Positions 42,786-51,940 of a stretch of 64,000 bases of DNA are shown in pieces (positions within the stretch are counted from its first letter, which is position 1; each line of letters starts with the position of its first letter). The notes beneath the pieces are model-generated. The model saw only the letters and a list, made by a program, of their open reading frames with translations, did not search any database and was not told the origin of the DNA. Made by a program: the position numbers and the translations under genes. Origin of the DNA: Nocardia sp. NBC_00416 (GTDB lineage: Bacteria > Actinomycetota > Actinomycetes > Mycobacteriales > Mycobacteriaceae); contig NZ_CP107932.1 in NCBI RefSeq assembly GCF_036032445.1, forward strand, positions 4,032,501-4,096,500, in the 5' to 3' direction.

Positions 42786-43960
42786 ACAGCCCCGCGTCCG
42801 AACGCGTTTCCGACGAGGCCCGGCTGCGCCGCTGGCGGCTCGTCCTGGGCTCCGCCGCGGATCCGGCGCTGGGCGAACTCGGCGCCGCCGACGACAAGGC
42901 GATCGACAAGGCACTCGGCGCGGTCTACGACACCGGGCCCGGCGACGGCCGCTCTCGCGGAGATCGTTCCGGCAGCCTCGCCGGTTCGGCGCCGCGGGTG
43001 GCTCGGTGGCTCGGCGATATCCGCACCTATTTCCCGTCCACCGTCGTCGAGGTCATGCAGCGCGACGCGGTGGAACGGCTGAACCTCACCCAGCTGCTGC
43101 TGGAACCCGAACTGATGGAGGCGGTCGAACCCGATGTGCACCTGGTAGGCACGCTGCTGAGCCTCAACCGGGTGATCCCGGAAACCACGAAGGCCACCGC
43201 CCGGATGGTGGTCTCGAAGGTGGTCAAGGAGATCGAGGAACGCATCGCCAACCGCACCGTGGCCGCGGTGAGCGGGGCTCTCAATCGGGCGTCCCGCACC
43301 TCCCGGCCCAAACCGCGCGATATCGACTTCGACCGGACCATCCGCAAGAACCTGGCCAACTACCTGCCCGAACAGCGCACCATAATCGCCGAGCATCTGG
43401 TGGGCTACGGACGCCGCTCCCAGGCGGTGCACCGTGATGTGATCCTGGCGATCGACCAATCCGGGTCGATGGCCTCCAGCGTGGTCTATTCGTCGGTGTT
43501 CGGCGCGGTACTGGCCTCGATGCGGTCGCTGCGGACCTCACTGGTGGTCTTCGATACCGAAGTCGTCGATCTCACCGAGAAACTCGCCGACCCGGTCGAT
43601 GTCCTCTTCGGTACCCAACTCGGCGGCGGCACCTACATCAATCGGGCCATCGCCTACTGCCAGTCCCTCATCACCCGGCCCACGGACAGCCTGTTCTTCC
43701 TGATCTCCGATCTCTACGAGGGCGGGGTCCGGGAGGAGATGCTGCGCCGCGTCCACGCCATGAAGGAATCCGGCGTGCAGGTGGTGGTGCTGCTGGCGCT
43801 CTCCGACGACGGCGCCCCCTCCTACGATCGCGAGAACGCCGCCGCGCTGGCCGCGCTGGGCGTTCCCGCGTTCGCCTGCACTCCGGACCGGTTCCCGGAC
43901 CTGCTGGCCCAGGCGCTCAACCGTGGCGACCTCCTGCACTGGGGCACCGAGCACCGCTGA
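42782..43960 (+). CDS. vWA (CoxE-like) protein (YehP-like)
   Basis: 392 aa. A C-terminal von Willebrand A domain has a complete MIDAS: DQSGSM (Asp225, Ser227, Ser229), Thr in GGGTYINRA (284) and Asp in LISDLYEGG (310). The N-terminal half is helical (EPDVHLVGTLLSLNRVIPETTKATAR). It is the expected metal-dependent partner of the MoxR ATPase two genes upstream. The stop codon lies inside a hairpin shared with the convergent ABC gene. Confidence 0.9.
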   Translation: MNSPASERVSDEARLRRWRLVLGSAADPALGELGAADDKAIDKALGAVYDTGPGDGRSRGDRSGSLAGSAPRVARWLGDIRTYFPSTVVEVMQRDAVERLNLTQLLLEPELMEAVEPDVHLVGTLLSLNRVIPETTKATARMVVSKVVKEIEERIANRTVAAVSGALNRASRTSRPKPRDIDFDRTIRKNLANYLPEQRTIIAEHLVGYGRRSQAVHRDVILAIDQSGSMASSVVYSSVFGAVLASMRSLRTSLVVFDTEVVDLTEKLADPVDVLFGTQLGGGTYINRAIAYCQSLITRPTDSLFFLISDLYEGGVREEMLRRVHAMKESGVQVVVLLALSDDGAPSYDRENAAALAALGVPAFACTPDRFPDLLAQALNRGDLLHWGTEHR

Positions 43961-43986
43961 CCGGCCGGCTCCGCCGACCCCGGTCA
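43958..43986. terminator. Bidirectional hairpin containing both convergent stop codons
   Basis: TGACCGG (43958-43964, beginning with the vWA stop) pairs perfectly with CCGGTCA (43980-43986, whose complement is the ABC permease stop) around 15 bases. It may terminate both transcripts. Confidence 0.5.
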
Positions 43987-46512
43987 GAGGTCGGCGATCG
44001 CCGCCAGCGGTGGAGTGCGGGCCGCACGGACCGCCGGCCAGAGCGCGGCCAATACACCCACGACCGCCGAGCCGACCAGCATGTACACGAGCTGATCCCA
44101 GGGCACCGCGATCTGGTCCAGTCCGAGATCGCGCAGCGTACGCAGGAACCCGACGCCGAGTCCCAGGCCCAGGACCGCGCCGACCAGCGCACCGAACACC
44201 GCGATCAACATGGATTCCAGATAGATGGTGCGGCGTACCTGGGCACGCTGGGTGCCGACCGCGCGCAGCATGCCGATTTCGCGGCGCCGCTCCACCACCG
44301 ACAGAGCCAACGTATTGACGATGCCGAGCACCGCGATCACCACCGCCAGCGCCAGCAGGCCGTAGAGGACGGCGAGCAGGTTGTTGATCTGTTTGGCGTT
44401 CTCGCCCTTGAACTCCTCCCGGTCCTGCACCTGGACGATGACGAATTCCTCGGTGGCTTTCTCGAGATCGGTGCGCATGGCGGCGAGATCCGCACCGGGC
44501 CGGGCCTTGATCAGGACCGCGACATCGGTGCGCATGGATATCGGCACCGCCCTGTCGTACACCGACGGCGGCACGATCAGCGGGCCCAGCACCCGGGAAT
44601 CCGCGTAGACCCCGGAGACGGTCAACGGGATCTCCGTCCCGTCGAGGGTTTTCACGACGAGCTGGTCACCGGCGGTGACGCCGTGCTCGGTCGCTTCGTC
44701 CTCACTGAGCAGGATGTCCGAATCACCCAGTGTCGGTGATCCGCTCACGGTCTCGAGCTTCACCACCTGATCCAAGGGACCGTCCGGCGAGGTGCCGAAT
44801 TCGTCGTCGTCACCGATCTTCAGTGCGAACCCGCGCAGCCCCACCACCGAGGCGGCCTCGGGCACTTCGGCCCGCACCGCGTCGGTCGCGCCGGTCGGCA
44901 CACCCATCATCTGTGGTCCAGCGAGGACATAGTCGGCCTCGATGCCCTGGTCCACCAACCGGGAAATGCTGACCTTCGCCGATTCGCCCAGCATCCCGAT
45001 CGCCGTCACCAGCATGAGGCCCAGGGTCAGCGCGAACGCGGTGGCGGCGGTGCGCCGGGGATTGCGGATCGCGTTGTTACGCGCCATCCGCCCGATCGAC
45101 CCGAACGGCTTGATCAGCCAGCCCAGCCCGGCCAGCACCGGACGCGATAGCGCGGGTGAGGCGAACAAGACGGCCAGGATCAGCCCCAGCGCCCCGACTC
45201 CGACGATCGCGGCCGCGCCACCGCCGGTGTTGCGAGCGCCCAGCACCACCAGCACGATGCCCACGACCGCCAGCACCGCACCGGCCACCGTCCGTTTCCG
45301 CAGCGAATCACCGGCGGAGGCGAACTCTTCGCGCATGGCCTGCACCGGTGGAATCCGGGACGCCCGGCGGGCGGGCGCGTACGCGCTGATCACGGTGACC
45401 AGCAACCCGACCAGGAACGCGACCGCCACCGTGCGCGGCAGTACGGCCATCCGGCCGGTCGGCAACCCGAGGTCGAACGCGTTCAACACCGCGGCGAGCC
45501 CGTAAGCGAGCGCGATACCGGCCAGCAGACCGAGGATGCTCCCGAGTACACCGACGACGAACGCCTCGCCGACCACCGACCGGCCCACTTGCCCGCGACT
45601 CGCCCCGACCGCGCGCAGCAGCGCGAGTTCGCGCAGTCGTTGCGCCACCAGCATCGAGAACGTGTTGTAGATGATGAAGGTGCCGACGATCAGCGCGATG
45701 GCCCCGAATGCCAGCAGGAAGTAGTTCAGGAAGTTCAGCGCCTCGGAGATCTGGGCTTTCGCATCGGCCCGTACCTGATCGCCGTTCTGCGCCTTGTAGT
45801 TCGGGTAGATGATGGCCAGCTTGTCGCGCAGGCTGTCGGCCGGTATTCCGTCGGCCGCGATATCGAGGTAGGCGACGTGGGTGCCGTCGGTGAACAGTTC
45901 CCGGGCCTGGTCCTCGGTGAACTGCACCCCGATGAAGCCGCCGGTATCCGACGGCGGCGCGTAGAGACCGGTGAGCGTCACCTCGAAGGGCTCACCGTGC
46001 GAGGGGACGAGCACCTTGGTGCGATCCCCTACTTTCAGTCCGGCGCGTTCGGCCGCTCCGGTGTTGAGCATGATCTGCCCCGGTTCGGCAGGGGGCGACC
46101 CCGCGACGATCGGATCCGGCGCGGCGACTGCGCGATCCGGCGGTATGTAGGCCTGGCCCTGGGTCGGGGCCCCGCCGGTCTGCACCGCTTTCTCGCCCGA
46201 TGGGTCGAGCAGGACGACCGAGCCCTCGATACCCGGGGCGACCGTGCGCACCCCGTCCATGGCGGCGACGGCGTCGACCACATCCTGTGGAATACCGGAG
46301 GACTGCCGTTCCTGCGGACTCAACCGCACGTCGACGCCTTTGGCCTCGCCGGCGAAGATGCCGTCGAAGGTGCGCTGCAGCGTATCGGTGAAAACGAACG
46401 AACCCGCGATGAACGCGGTCCCGAGCACGACCGACAGCAGGGTCAGCACCAACCGCACCTTGTGCGCGCCGAGATTGCGCAGAGCGACGGTGCGCATGGG
46501 GTGGGCGGCCAC
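43984..46512 (-). CDS. ABC transporter permease, FtsX/MacB-like, two FtsX domains
   Basis: 842 aa. N-terminal TM (LVLTLLSVVLGTAFIAGSFVF), a large extracytoplasmic MacB-type domain, three TMs with FtsX signature (YNTFSMLVAQRLRELALLRAVGASRGQV), a central membrane pair, a second extracytoplasmic domain, then the second FtsX block (NTLALSVVERRREIGMLRAVGTQRAQV). Such mechanotransmission-type exporters move lipids, peptides or signals out of the membrane. The ATPase is encoded 43 bp upstream. Start is GTG 46512, or ATG 46497. Confidence 0.92.
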   Translation of the reverse strand: MAAHPMRTVALRNLGAHKVRLVLTLLSVVLGTAFIAGSFVFTDTLQRTFDGIFAGEAKGVDVRLSPQERQSSGIPQDVVDAVAAMDGVRTVAPGIEGSVVLLDPSGEKAVQTGGAPTQGQAYIPPDRAVAAPDPIVAGSPPAEPGQIMLNTGAAERAGLKVGDRTKVLVPSHGEPFEVTLTGLYAPPSDTGGFIGVQFTEDQARELFTDGTHVAYLDIAADGIPADSLRDKLAIIYPNYKAQNGDQVRADAKAQISEALNFLNYFLLAFGAIALIVGTFIIYNTFSMLVAQRLRELALLRAVGASRGQVGRSVVGEAFVVGVLGSILGLLAGIALAYGLAAVLNAFDLGLPTGRMAVLPRTVAVAFLVGLLVTVISAYAPARRASRIPPVQAMREEFASAGDSLRKRTVAGAVLAVVGIVLVVLGARNTGGGAAAIVGVGALGLILAVLFASPALSRPVLAGLGWLIKPFGSIGRMARNNAIRNPRRTAATAFALTLGLMLVTAIGMLGESAKVSISRLVDQGIEADYVLAGPQMMGVPTGATDAVRAEVPEAASVVGLRGFALKIGDDDEFGTSPDGPLDQVVKLETVSGSPTLGDSDILLSEDEATEHGVTAGDQLVVKTLDGTEIPLTVSGVYADSRVLGPLIVPPSVYDRAVPISMRTDVAVLIKARPGADLAAMRTDLEKATEEFVIVQVQDREEFKGENAKQINNLLAVLYGLLALAVVIAVLGIVNTLALSVVERRREIGMLRAVGTQRAQVRRTIYLESMLIAVFGALVGAVLGLGLGVGFLRTLRDLGLDQIAVPWDQLVYMLVGSAVVGVLAALWPAVRAARTPPLAAIADL

Positions 46513-46555
46513 TACCGGACCCCCCGCGTTCCGTGCGGATACCCGAGGCGCTGGG

Positions 46556-47332
46556 TCACCGGACCTCCAGAGCTTTCATCCGGTCCAGTACCGAGTCGGC
46601 AGTCGGATCGCGCATCTCGTCCACGATCCGGCCGTCGGCCAGGAAGATCACCCGGTCCGCGTAGGCCGCCGCGGTGGGCTCGTGGGTGACGATCACAACG
46701 GTCTGACCGAACTCGTCCACGGCTGCGCGCAGGATCGACAGCACTTCCCCGGACGAGCGCGAGTCCAGGTTGCCGGTCGGTTCGTCGCCGAAGATGATCT
46801 GCGGTTTCCCCGCCAGCGCCCGGGCGCACGCGACCCGCTGCTGCTGGCCGCCCGACAGTTCGCTGGGACGGTGTCCGAGCCGGTCGTTGAGACCGAGGCG
46901 CTTCAGCACCGTCGCGAGCCATTCGGAGTCCGGGGTCCGGCCGGCGATATCGAGCGGCAGGGTGATGTTCTCCAGCGCGGTCAAGGTCGGGACCAGGTTG
47001 AACGCCTGGAACACGAACCCGACACGGTCCCGGCGCAGCGCGGTCATCTGTTTGTCGGAGAGGTCGGTGAGTTCGGTATCGCCGATCCGCACCCGTCCCG
47101 AGCTGGCCTCGTCCAATCCCGCCAGGCAGTGCATCAGAGTCGACTTCCCCGAACCGGACGGGCCCATGATCGCGGTGAACTCTCCCCGGGCGAAATCGAC
47201 CGACACCTCGTCCAGCGCGGTCACCCGAGTGTCCCCGGAACCGTAGACCTTGGTCAGTTCGATGGCACCGGCGGCGACGGTGGACGGGGCGCCTGGATCG
47301 GCCGGGTCCACGTCGACAGCGTGAGCAGTCAT
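46556..47332 (-). CDS. ABC transporter ATP-binding protein (MacB/LolD type)
   Basis: 258 aa. Walker A GPSGSGKST, Q-loop FVFQAFNLVPTLTALEN, signature LSGGQQQR, Walker B IIFGDEPTGNLD and the His switch VTHEP are all intact. Start ATG 47332 (MTAHAVDVD). It pairs with the FtsX-type permease directly downstream. Confidence 0.95.
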   Translation of the reverse strand: MTAHAVDVDPADPGAPSTVAAGAIELTKVYGSGDTRVTALDEVSVDFARGEFTAIMGPSGSGKSTLMHCLAGLDEASSGRVRIGDTELTDLSDKQMTALRRDRVGFVFQAFNLVPTLTALENITLPLDIAGRTPDSEWLATVLKRLGLNDRLGHRPSELSGGQQQRVACARALAGKPQIIFGDEPTGNLDSRSSGEVLSILRAAVDEFGQTVVIVTHEPTAAAYADRVIFLADGRIVDEMRDPTADSVLDRMKALEVR

Positions 47333-47445
47333 GGGTCCAGTGTGTCGGGCCGTCCCGAGCCGCGCCATCCGGGATCGCCCTGATCACCGGTACACCCTGC
47401 GACGTCTCCGGATACGCGGGACGGATGACGGCCGTGGACGACGAC

Positions 47446-47472
47446 GGAGGGCGACGCGTCGCGTCGCCCTCC
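47446..47472 (-). terminator. Perfect 12-bp hairpin after the first Ser/Thr kinase gene
   Basis: GGAGGGCGACGC (47446-47457) and GCGTCGCCCTCC (47461-47472) with a 3-nt loop, beginning 17 bases after the kinase stop. No U-tract; a GC-rich terminator. Confidence 0.65.
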
Positions 47473-47488
47473 GGTCAACGGAAGAGAC

Positions 47489-49342
47489 TCAGTTCAGTGG
47501 CGCGGACTTCCACCAGGTGAGCATTTCGGGAATGGTGCCGACGATGCCGTCGGTGTACATCAGGTATTGGGCCCGCTCCGGATCGTTGGAGAAGACCGTG
47601 ACCATTTTCGGGCCGTCGCTGTCCCATTTGTAGTTGGTGTAGGTCTGCCCGCCGTTGACGTCGGAGGACTTCTCCGACGTTCCGGGCAGCCCCTTGACCA
47701 CCGTCTCCACATCGGCGGCGGATTCGTAGGCGTAGATCCGGTAGAAGGGGTCGTCGTTGTTGGCGCCGCCGTAGCAACGCCACTGCCAGGCCCATTTGCC
47801 GAAATCGGGTTCGCCGTCGTCGGGGCTGGGGGTGTAGCTGCTATCGGTTTCCCAGCATTTCGCGCCGTTGTACCCGACCTCTTCGGACGTCGACTTCGGC
47901 ACCAGCCGCGGGAACTCCTTGCTGATGGAATCAGCGGTCGCGGGCACCGGCGCGACGGTGGTCTGGGTGCTCGTACCGGTGGCCGTGGTATCGGTTCCGC
48001 CGCCACCACTACCATTGCCGGCGAGCGCCACGACACCGATAACCACGCCGATCAGCACCACGAGCCCCACACAGATCGCGGCGATCAGTCCGGTGTTCGA
48101 CTTGGGCGGGCGCGGCCCCTGCGGTACAGCCCCCATCTGGGGTTGCGGATAGTTCGTGGGCTGGGTGTATCCGCCCGGCGTTCCGCCGCCGAACGACTGG
48201 CCGACCGGGGTCGTGTAGCCGAGGGTCCCGCCGTAGGGCTGCTGATGCATCCCGCTGCCCGGACCGCCCATATCGCCCGGACCCTGCTGGAACCCGCTCG
48301 CGTACTGCTGCCCCTGCTGCGCACCGCTGGCATAGGGCTGCCCCTGCTGGACGCCGCTCGGGTAGGGCTGACCAGGGGTCCCGGTATACGGCTGCGGCGC
48401 GGCAGTGCTCGGGTACTGATTCGCTCCGCTGTGGTACGGCGGGTTGGGCTGCTGATAGGTCGGCGCCACCGCTGTCGGCGGCACGGCCAGCGGGATCCCC
48501 GGCGAACTCGGCGAGGTCAGCGCGTGCTTCGCGGCCTCGGCGAACTCGGTGCACGAGGTGAACCTGTCATCGGGGCGTTTGGCCATCGCCTTGGCCAGCA
48601 CCGCGTCCAGCGACGGCGGCAGTTCCGGCCGGGCCGCGCTCAGCGACGGCGGCGGCGACTGCAGATGACCCTGGATGACCCCCGCCGGATTGGTGGAGGT
48701 GAAGGGACCACTACCGGTGAGCAGCCAGTACAGCGAACAGGCCAGCGAATACTGGTCCGAGCGATGGTCCAGGTCGGCGCCGGTGAGCTGTTCGGGTGAA
48801 GCGTAGGCCAGCGTGGCGGTGAAGGTGCCGGTCTGGGTGAGATGCCCGGTGTCGTCACGCAGGCGCGCGATACCGAAGTCGGTCAGGTAGACCCGCTCGC
48901 CACGTCCGCCGGTCGAGCGGGCCAGCAGGATGTTGGCCGGTTTCACGTCCCGGTGCATCACGCCCATACCGTGCGCGTAGTCGAGCGCGGACCCGGTTTC
49001 GGCGATGATCTGGACGGCACGCTCGGGCGGCAGTTTCTGTGGATCCACCGAGGCGGCGTCGATCCCGTCGATGTACTGCATCGAGATCCACAGCTGCTCG
49101 TCCTCGAGGCCGCGGTCGTAGACCGTCACGATATTCGGGTGGTCCAGCCGGGCGACCAGATCGGCCTCCCGTTCGAACCTGGCGCGCACCTCCTTATCGA
49201 AGAACATCTCCCGATTCAGCAGTTTCAGCGCTGTCATCCGCGGCAGCCGCGGATGTTTCGCCAGGTAGACCGAGCCCATCCCACCCCGGCCGAGTTGCCG
49301 GTCGATGACATAGCCGGCGAAAATATCGCCGTTGGCCAGCAT
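47489..49342 (-). CDS. Membrane Ser/Thr protein kinase (PknB-like), PASTA-less sensor
   Basis: 617 aa. Kinase domain residues about 11-275: G-loop LGRGGMGSVY, Lys40, catalytic HRDVKPAN (130-137), DFG 155-157, APE equivalent ASPEQLTG. A Gln/Pro/Tyr/Gly-rich linker contains three decapeptide repeats (GQPYxSGxQQ, 324-353). One TM at about 418-441, then an about 175-residue extracytoplasmic domain with Cys496 and Cys523 that could form a disulfide; no PASTA repeats. ATG 49342 gives a normal kinase N-terminus. Neighbouring kinase at 49572 is a paralogue. Confidence 0.92.
   Translation of the reverse strand: MLANGDIFAGYVIDRQLGRGGMGSVYLAKHPRLPRMTALKLLNREMFFDKEVRARFEREADLVARLDHPNIVTVYDRGLEDEQLWISMQYIDGIDAASVDPQKLPPERAVQIIAETGSALDYAHGMGVMHRDVKPANILLARSTGGRGERVYLTDFGIARLRDDTGHLTQTGTFTATLAYASPEQLTGADLDHRSDQYSLACSLYWLLTGSGPFTSTNPAGVIQGHLQSPPPSLSAARPELPPSLDAVLAKAMAKRPDDRFTSCTEFAEAAKHALTSPSSPGIPLAVPPTAVAPTYQQPNPPYHSGANQYPSTAAPQPYTGTPGQPYPSGVQQGQPYASGAQQGQQYASGFQQGPGDMGGPGSGMHQQPYGGTLGYTTPVGQSFGGGTPGGYTQPTNYPQPQMGAVPQGPRPPKSNTGLIAAICVGLVVLIGVVIGVVALAGNGSGGGGTDTTATGTSTQTTVAPVPATADSISKEFPRLVPKSTSEEVGYNGAKCWETDSSYTPSPDDGEPDFGKWAWQWRCYGGANNDDPFYRIYAYESAADVETVVKGLPGTSEKSSDVNGGQTYTNYKWDSDGPKMVTVFSNDPERAQYLMYTDGIVGTIPEMLTWWKSAPLN
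48284..48373 (-). repeat. 30-bp tandem repeat in kinase linker (three copies)
   Basis: Encodes residues 324-353, GQPYPSGVQQ, GQPYASGAQQ and GQQYASGFQQ in a row, in the cytoplasmic low-complexity linker between kinase domain and TM. Confidence 0.8.
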
Positions 49343-49571
49343 GTCTGCTCCAATTCCCGCCGGCGAGACCGGGACCCACCGGTGCGCAAGCGTAGACGAA
49401 AAGCGCATTCGGACCGCATCGATCCGGGCACGCGAAATCATCGAAACCATAGCAGCAGTCGAGGTGTCGCCGACTGCTCCGACCGGTCCCCGTACGCAGC
49501 CGCAACACGGCCGCTACGTGCGCACCGCCGCACCGGATGGATCTCCGTGTCCGGGGCCGGGGTACCCCGGG

Positions 49572-50948
49572 CTACGGCGCAGCGCCCGGGTCCGGCGGCG
49601 GGCGGTGCGGCGGAGGCGGTGTCGCGCCGGGGCGGTTCCGGAACGCGGGCAGATCGATGACGGCCGGTTCGGCCGGATTCGATCGGTGCGGACGATCCGG
49701 ACGAGTGGCGGGGTCGGCCGCCGGCGGTGCGATATCGGGCGCGGGCATACGCCGGAGACCGGGGCCCGGCTGACCGAACTCTGCCGAACCGTGTCGTGGC
49801 CCGACCGCACCCGGCGGCCGCTTGTCTGCTCCCGGACGCGGCCCACCCGCGCCGGGCTGCCGGTACTCGCTGGACCGGTAGGGCGCGTCCATACCGGGCT
49901 GCGGGTATTCGGTGGAGGGATAGCGCGGCGCCGGCGGCGCGGGCCGGCGGTATTCGGTCGACGGATGCCGCGGCGCACCCCGGACTCCGGGCTGCTGCCG
50001 GAATTCGCCGGACCCGTACCCCGGGGCGGCTCCGGCGGGCTGCCATTCGGTCGGGGCCGGATGGCGCTGATCGGGCCGCAATCTGACCCCAGGCGGGCGT
50101 CCCCCGCGCGGTCCGGGCGGGCGCAGGGCCTGTTGAGCGGCCGTCGCGAATTCCGTACAGCTGAGGAAACGGTCGGCGGGATTCTTCGACAGCGCCCGCC
50201 TCAGCACCTCGTCGAGGCTCGGTGGCAGCCCCGCCCGGATCCGGCTCAACCGAGGTATCGGAGCGGTCAGATGCGCCTGGATCAGCTCGGCCGGGTTCGT
50301 TCCCCGGTACGGGCCGGACCCGGTGAGCAGCCAGAACAGCGTGCACGCCAGCGAGTACTGGTCGCCGCGCTGGTCGAGTTTCGCACCGGTGAGCTGTTCG
50401 GGGGCCGCGTAGGCCAGGGTCGCGGTGATGGTGTCGGCCGCGGCGATGGTGGTTTCGGCGTCGCGCACCCCGGCGATGCCGAAATCGGTGAGCAGCACCC
50501 GTTCCGGCTGTCCGATGGGCGGTTTCGCCAACAGGATGTTGCCCGGTTTCACATCCCGGTGCAGGACGCCGTTGGCATGCGCGAAGTCCAGCGCGATCCC
50601 GGTCTCGGCGATGATCTGCACCGCGCGCCACGGGTCGAGCACGTGCAGATCCACCATGGAGGCATCCGAACCGGGCACGTACTGCATCGAGATCCAGAGC
50701 TGTTTCCCCTCGGCGCCGCGGTCGTAGACCGTGACGATATTGGGGTGCTCGAGGCGCCCGGCGAGCTCGGACTCGCGTTCGAACCGCTGCCGGATCTCCC
50801 GGTCGGAGTACAGGTCCGGGTTGAGCAGTTTCAACGCGACCAGTCGCGGTAGCCGCGGATGCCTGGCGAGGAACACCATGCCCATGCCGCCCACGCCCAG
50901 TCGGCGCCGGACGGCATAGCCCGCGAAGTCGTCACCAGGCTCGAGCAT
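49572..50948 (-). CDS. Soluble Ser/Thr protein kinase paralogue
   Basis: 458 aa. Kinase domain: LGVGGMGMVF, Lys40, HRDVKPGN (130-137), DFG 155-157, YAAPEQLTG. Over the first 160 residues it is very like the kinase at 47489-49342, indicating duplication. The remaining about 185 residues are Pro/Arg/Gly-rich (repeated HPSTEYRRP, YPSTEYPQP, YRSSEYRQP) and no TM is seen, so it is cytoplasmic unless anchored by a partner. Start ATG 50948. 229 bp separate it from the other kinase; that gap has no feature I can name. Confidence 0.9.
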   Translation of the reverse strand: MLEPGDDFAGYAVRRRLGVGGMGMVFLARHPRLPRLVALKLLNPDLYSDREIRQRFERESELAGRLEHPNIVTVYDRGAEGKQLWISMQYVPGSDASMVDLHVLDPWRAVQIIAETGIALDFAHANGVLHRDVKPGNILLAKPPIGQPERVLLTDFGIAGVRDAETTIAAADTITATLAYAAPEQLTGAKLDQRGDQYSLACTLFWLLTGSGPYRGTNPAELIQAHLTAPIPRLSRIRAGLPPSLDEVLRRALSKNPADRFLSCTEFATAAQQALRPPGPRGGRPPGVRLRPDQRHPAPTEWQPAGAAPGYGSGEFRQQPGVRGAPRHPSTEYRRPAPPAPRYPSTEYPQPGMDAPYRSSEYRQPGAGGPRPGADKRPPGAVGPRHGSAEFGQPGPGLRRMPAPDIAPPAADPATRPDRPHRSNPAEPAVIDLPAFRNRPGATPPPPHRPPPDPGAAP

Positions 50949-51057
50949 GGCCGATTCCCCCTCGTCGGGTCGTACGCGTGTCTTCCGGTGTATCTTCCCG
51001 CACCGCCCGTGCGCAACACGAGCCCTGGCTGTCGGCCCGGGCCGATAGTCTGACCGC

Positions 51058-51828
51058 ATGCGCATTGGAGCACACGTCCGTACGGACAGCGACCCGATCG
51101 GGTACGGCGAGCGACTCGGCGCCGATGTCGTACAGCTGTTCGTGGTGGACCCGCAGAGCTGGGACAAACCCGCACCGCACCCCGCCACCGAGCAGATCCT
51201 CGCCAGCCCGATCGATGTGGTGGTCCATTCCTCCTATCAGATCAATGTTGCCAGTACCAACAACCGGCTGCGGATGCCGTCGCGTAACGCGGTGGCCCTA
51301 CAGGCGCAGGCGGCCGCCGATATCGGCGCGTTCGGCCTGGTGGTGCACGGCGGTCACGTCCGGTCGGACGCGGAGATGGAGGCCGGTTTCGTCAACTGGC
51401 GCAAACTCTTCGAACGCCAGCAGGACAAGGGCGGTTTCGCGGTGCCGATCCTGATCGAGAACACCGCCGGCGGAAACCACGCCATGGCGCGGTATTTCGA
51501 CAATATCGCCCGGTTGTGGGACGCGGTCGGCGAGTACGGGGCCGGATTCTGCCTGGACACCTGCCATGCCTGGGCGGGCGGTGAGGATCTGGTCGGGGTG
51601 GTCGAGCGGATCCGCGCGATCACCGGCCGGATCGACCTGGTGCATCTCAACTCGTCGCGGGACGAATTCGATTCGGGCGCGGACCGGCACGCCAATTTCG
51701 CCGACGGCACCATCGATCCCGATCTGCTCGCGCAGGTGTGCCGGACCGCCGACGCACCGGTGGTGCTGGAGACCCCGGCCGAGGGCCTCGCCGACGATCT
51801 GGCCTATCTGCGCGAACATCTCGGATAA
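51058..51828 (+). CDS. nfo: Deoxyribonuclease IV (AP endonuclease)
   Basis: 256 aa, class II AP endonuclease of the endonuclease IV TIM-barrel family. Zn-ligand motifs VVHSSYQINVAS, LVVHGGHV, ILIENTAGG, CLDTCHAWAGGED, LVHLNSSRDEFDSGADRHANFADG and VVLETPAEG follow the family order. Shorter than E. coli Nfo but like mycobacterial End. It cleaves abasic sites in base excision repair. Divergent from the kinases. Confidence 0.95.
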   Translation: MRIGAHVRTDSDPIGYGERLGADVVQLFVVDPQSWDKPAPHPATEQILASPIDVVVHSSYQINVASTNNRLRMPSRNAVALQAQAAADIGAFGLVVHGGHVRSDAEMEAGFVNWRKLFERQQDKGGFAVPILIENTAGGNHAMARYFDNIARLWDAVGEYGAGFCLDTCHAWAGGEDLVGVVERIRAITGRIDLVHLNSSRDEFDSGADRHANFADGTIDPDLLAQVCRTADAPVVLETPAEGLADDLAYLREHLG

Positions 51829-51940
51829 GCACTGTACGGCGGGTGCGTTGCGATCAACGAGACCACAACCCTGGTCGGTGCGGTGGGCCGGTGGTGTGCT
51901 CGGAATGCGACAGATTCCGCTCTCGATCCGTGAGGTGCTC

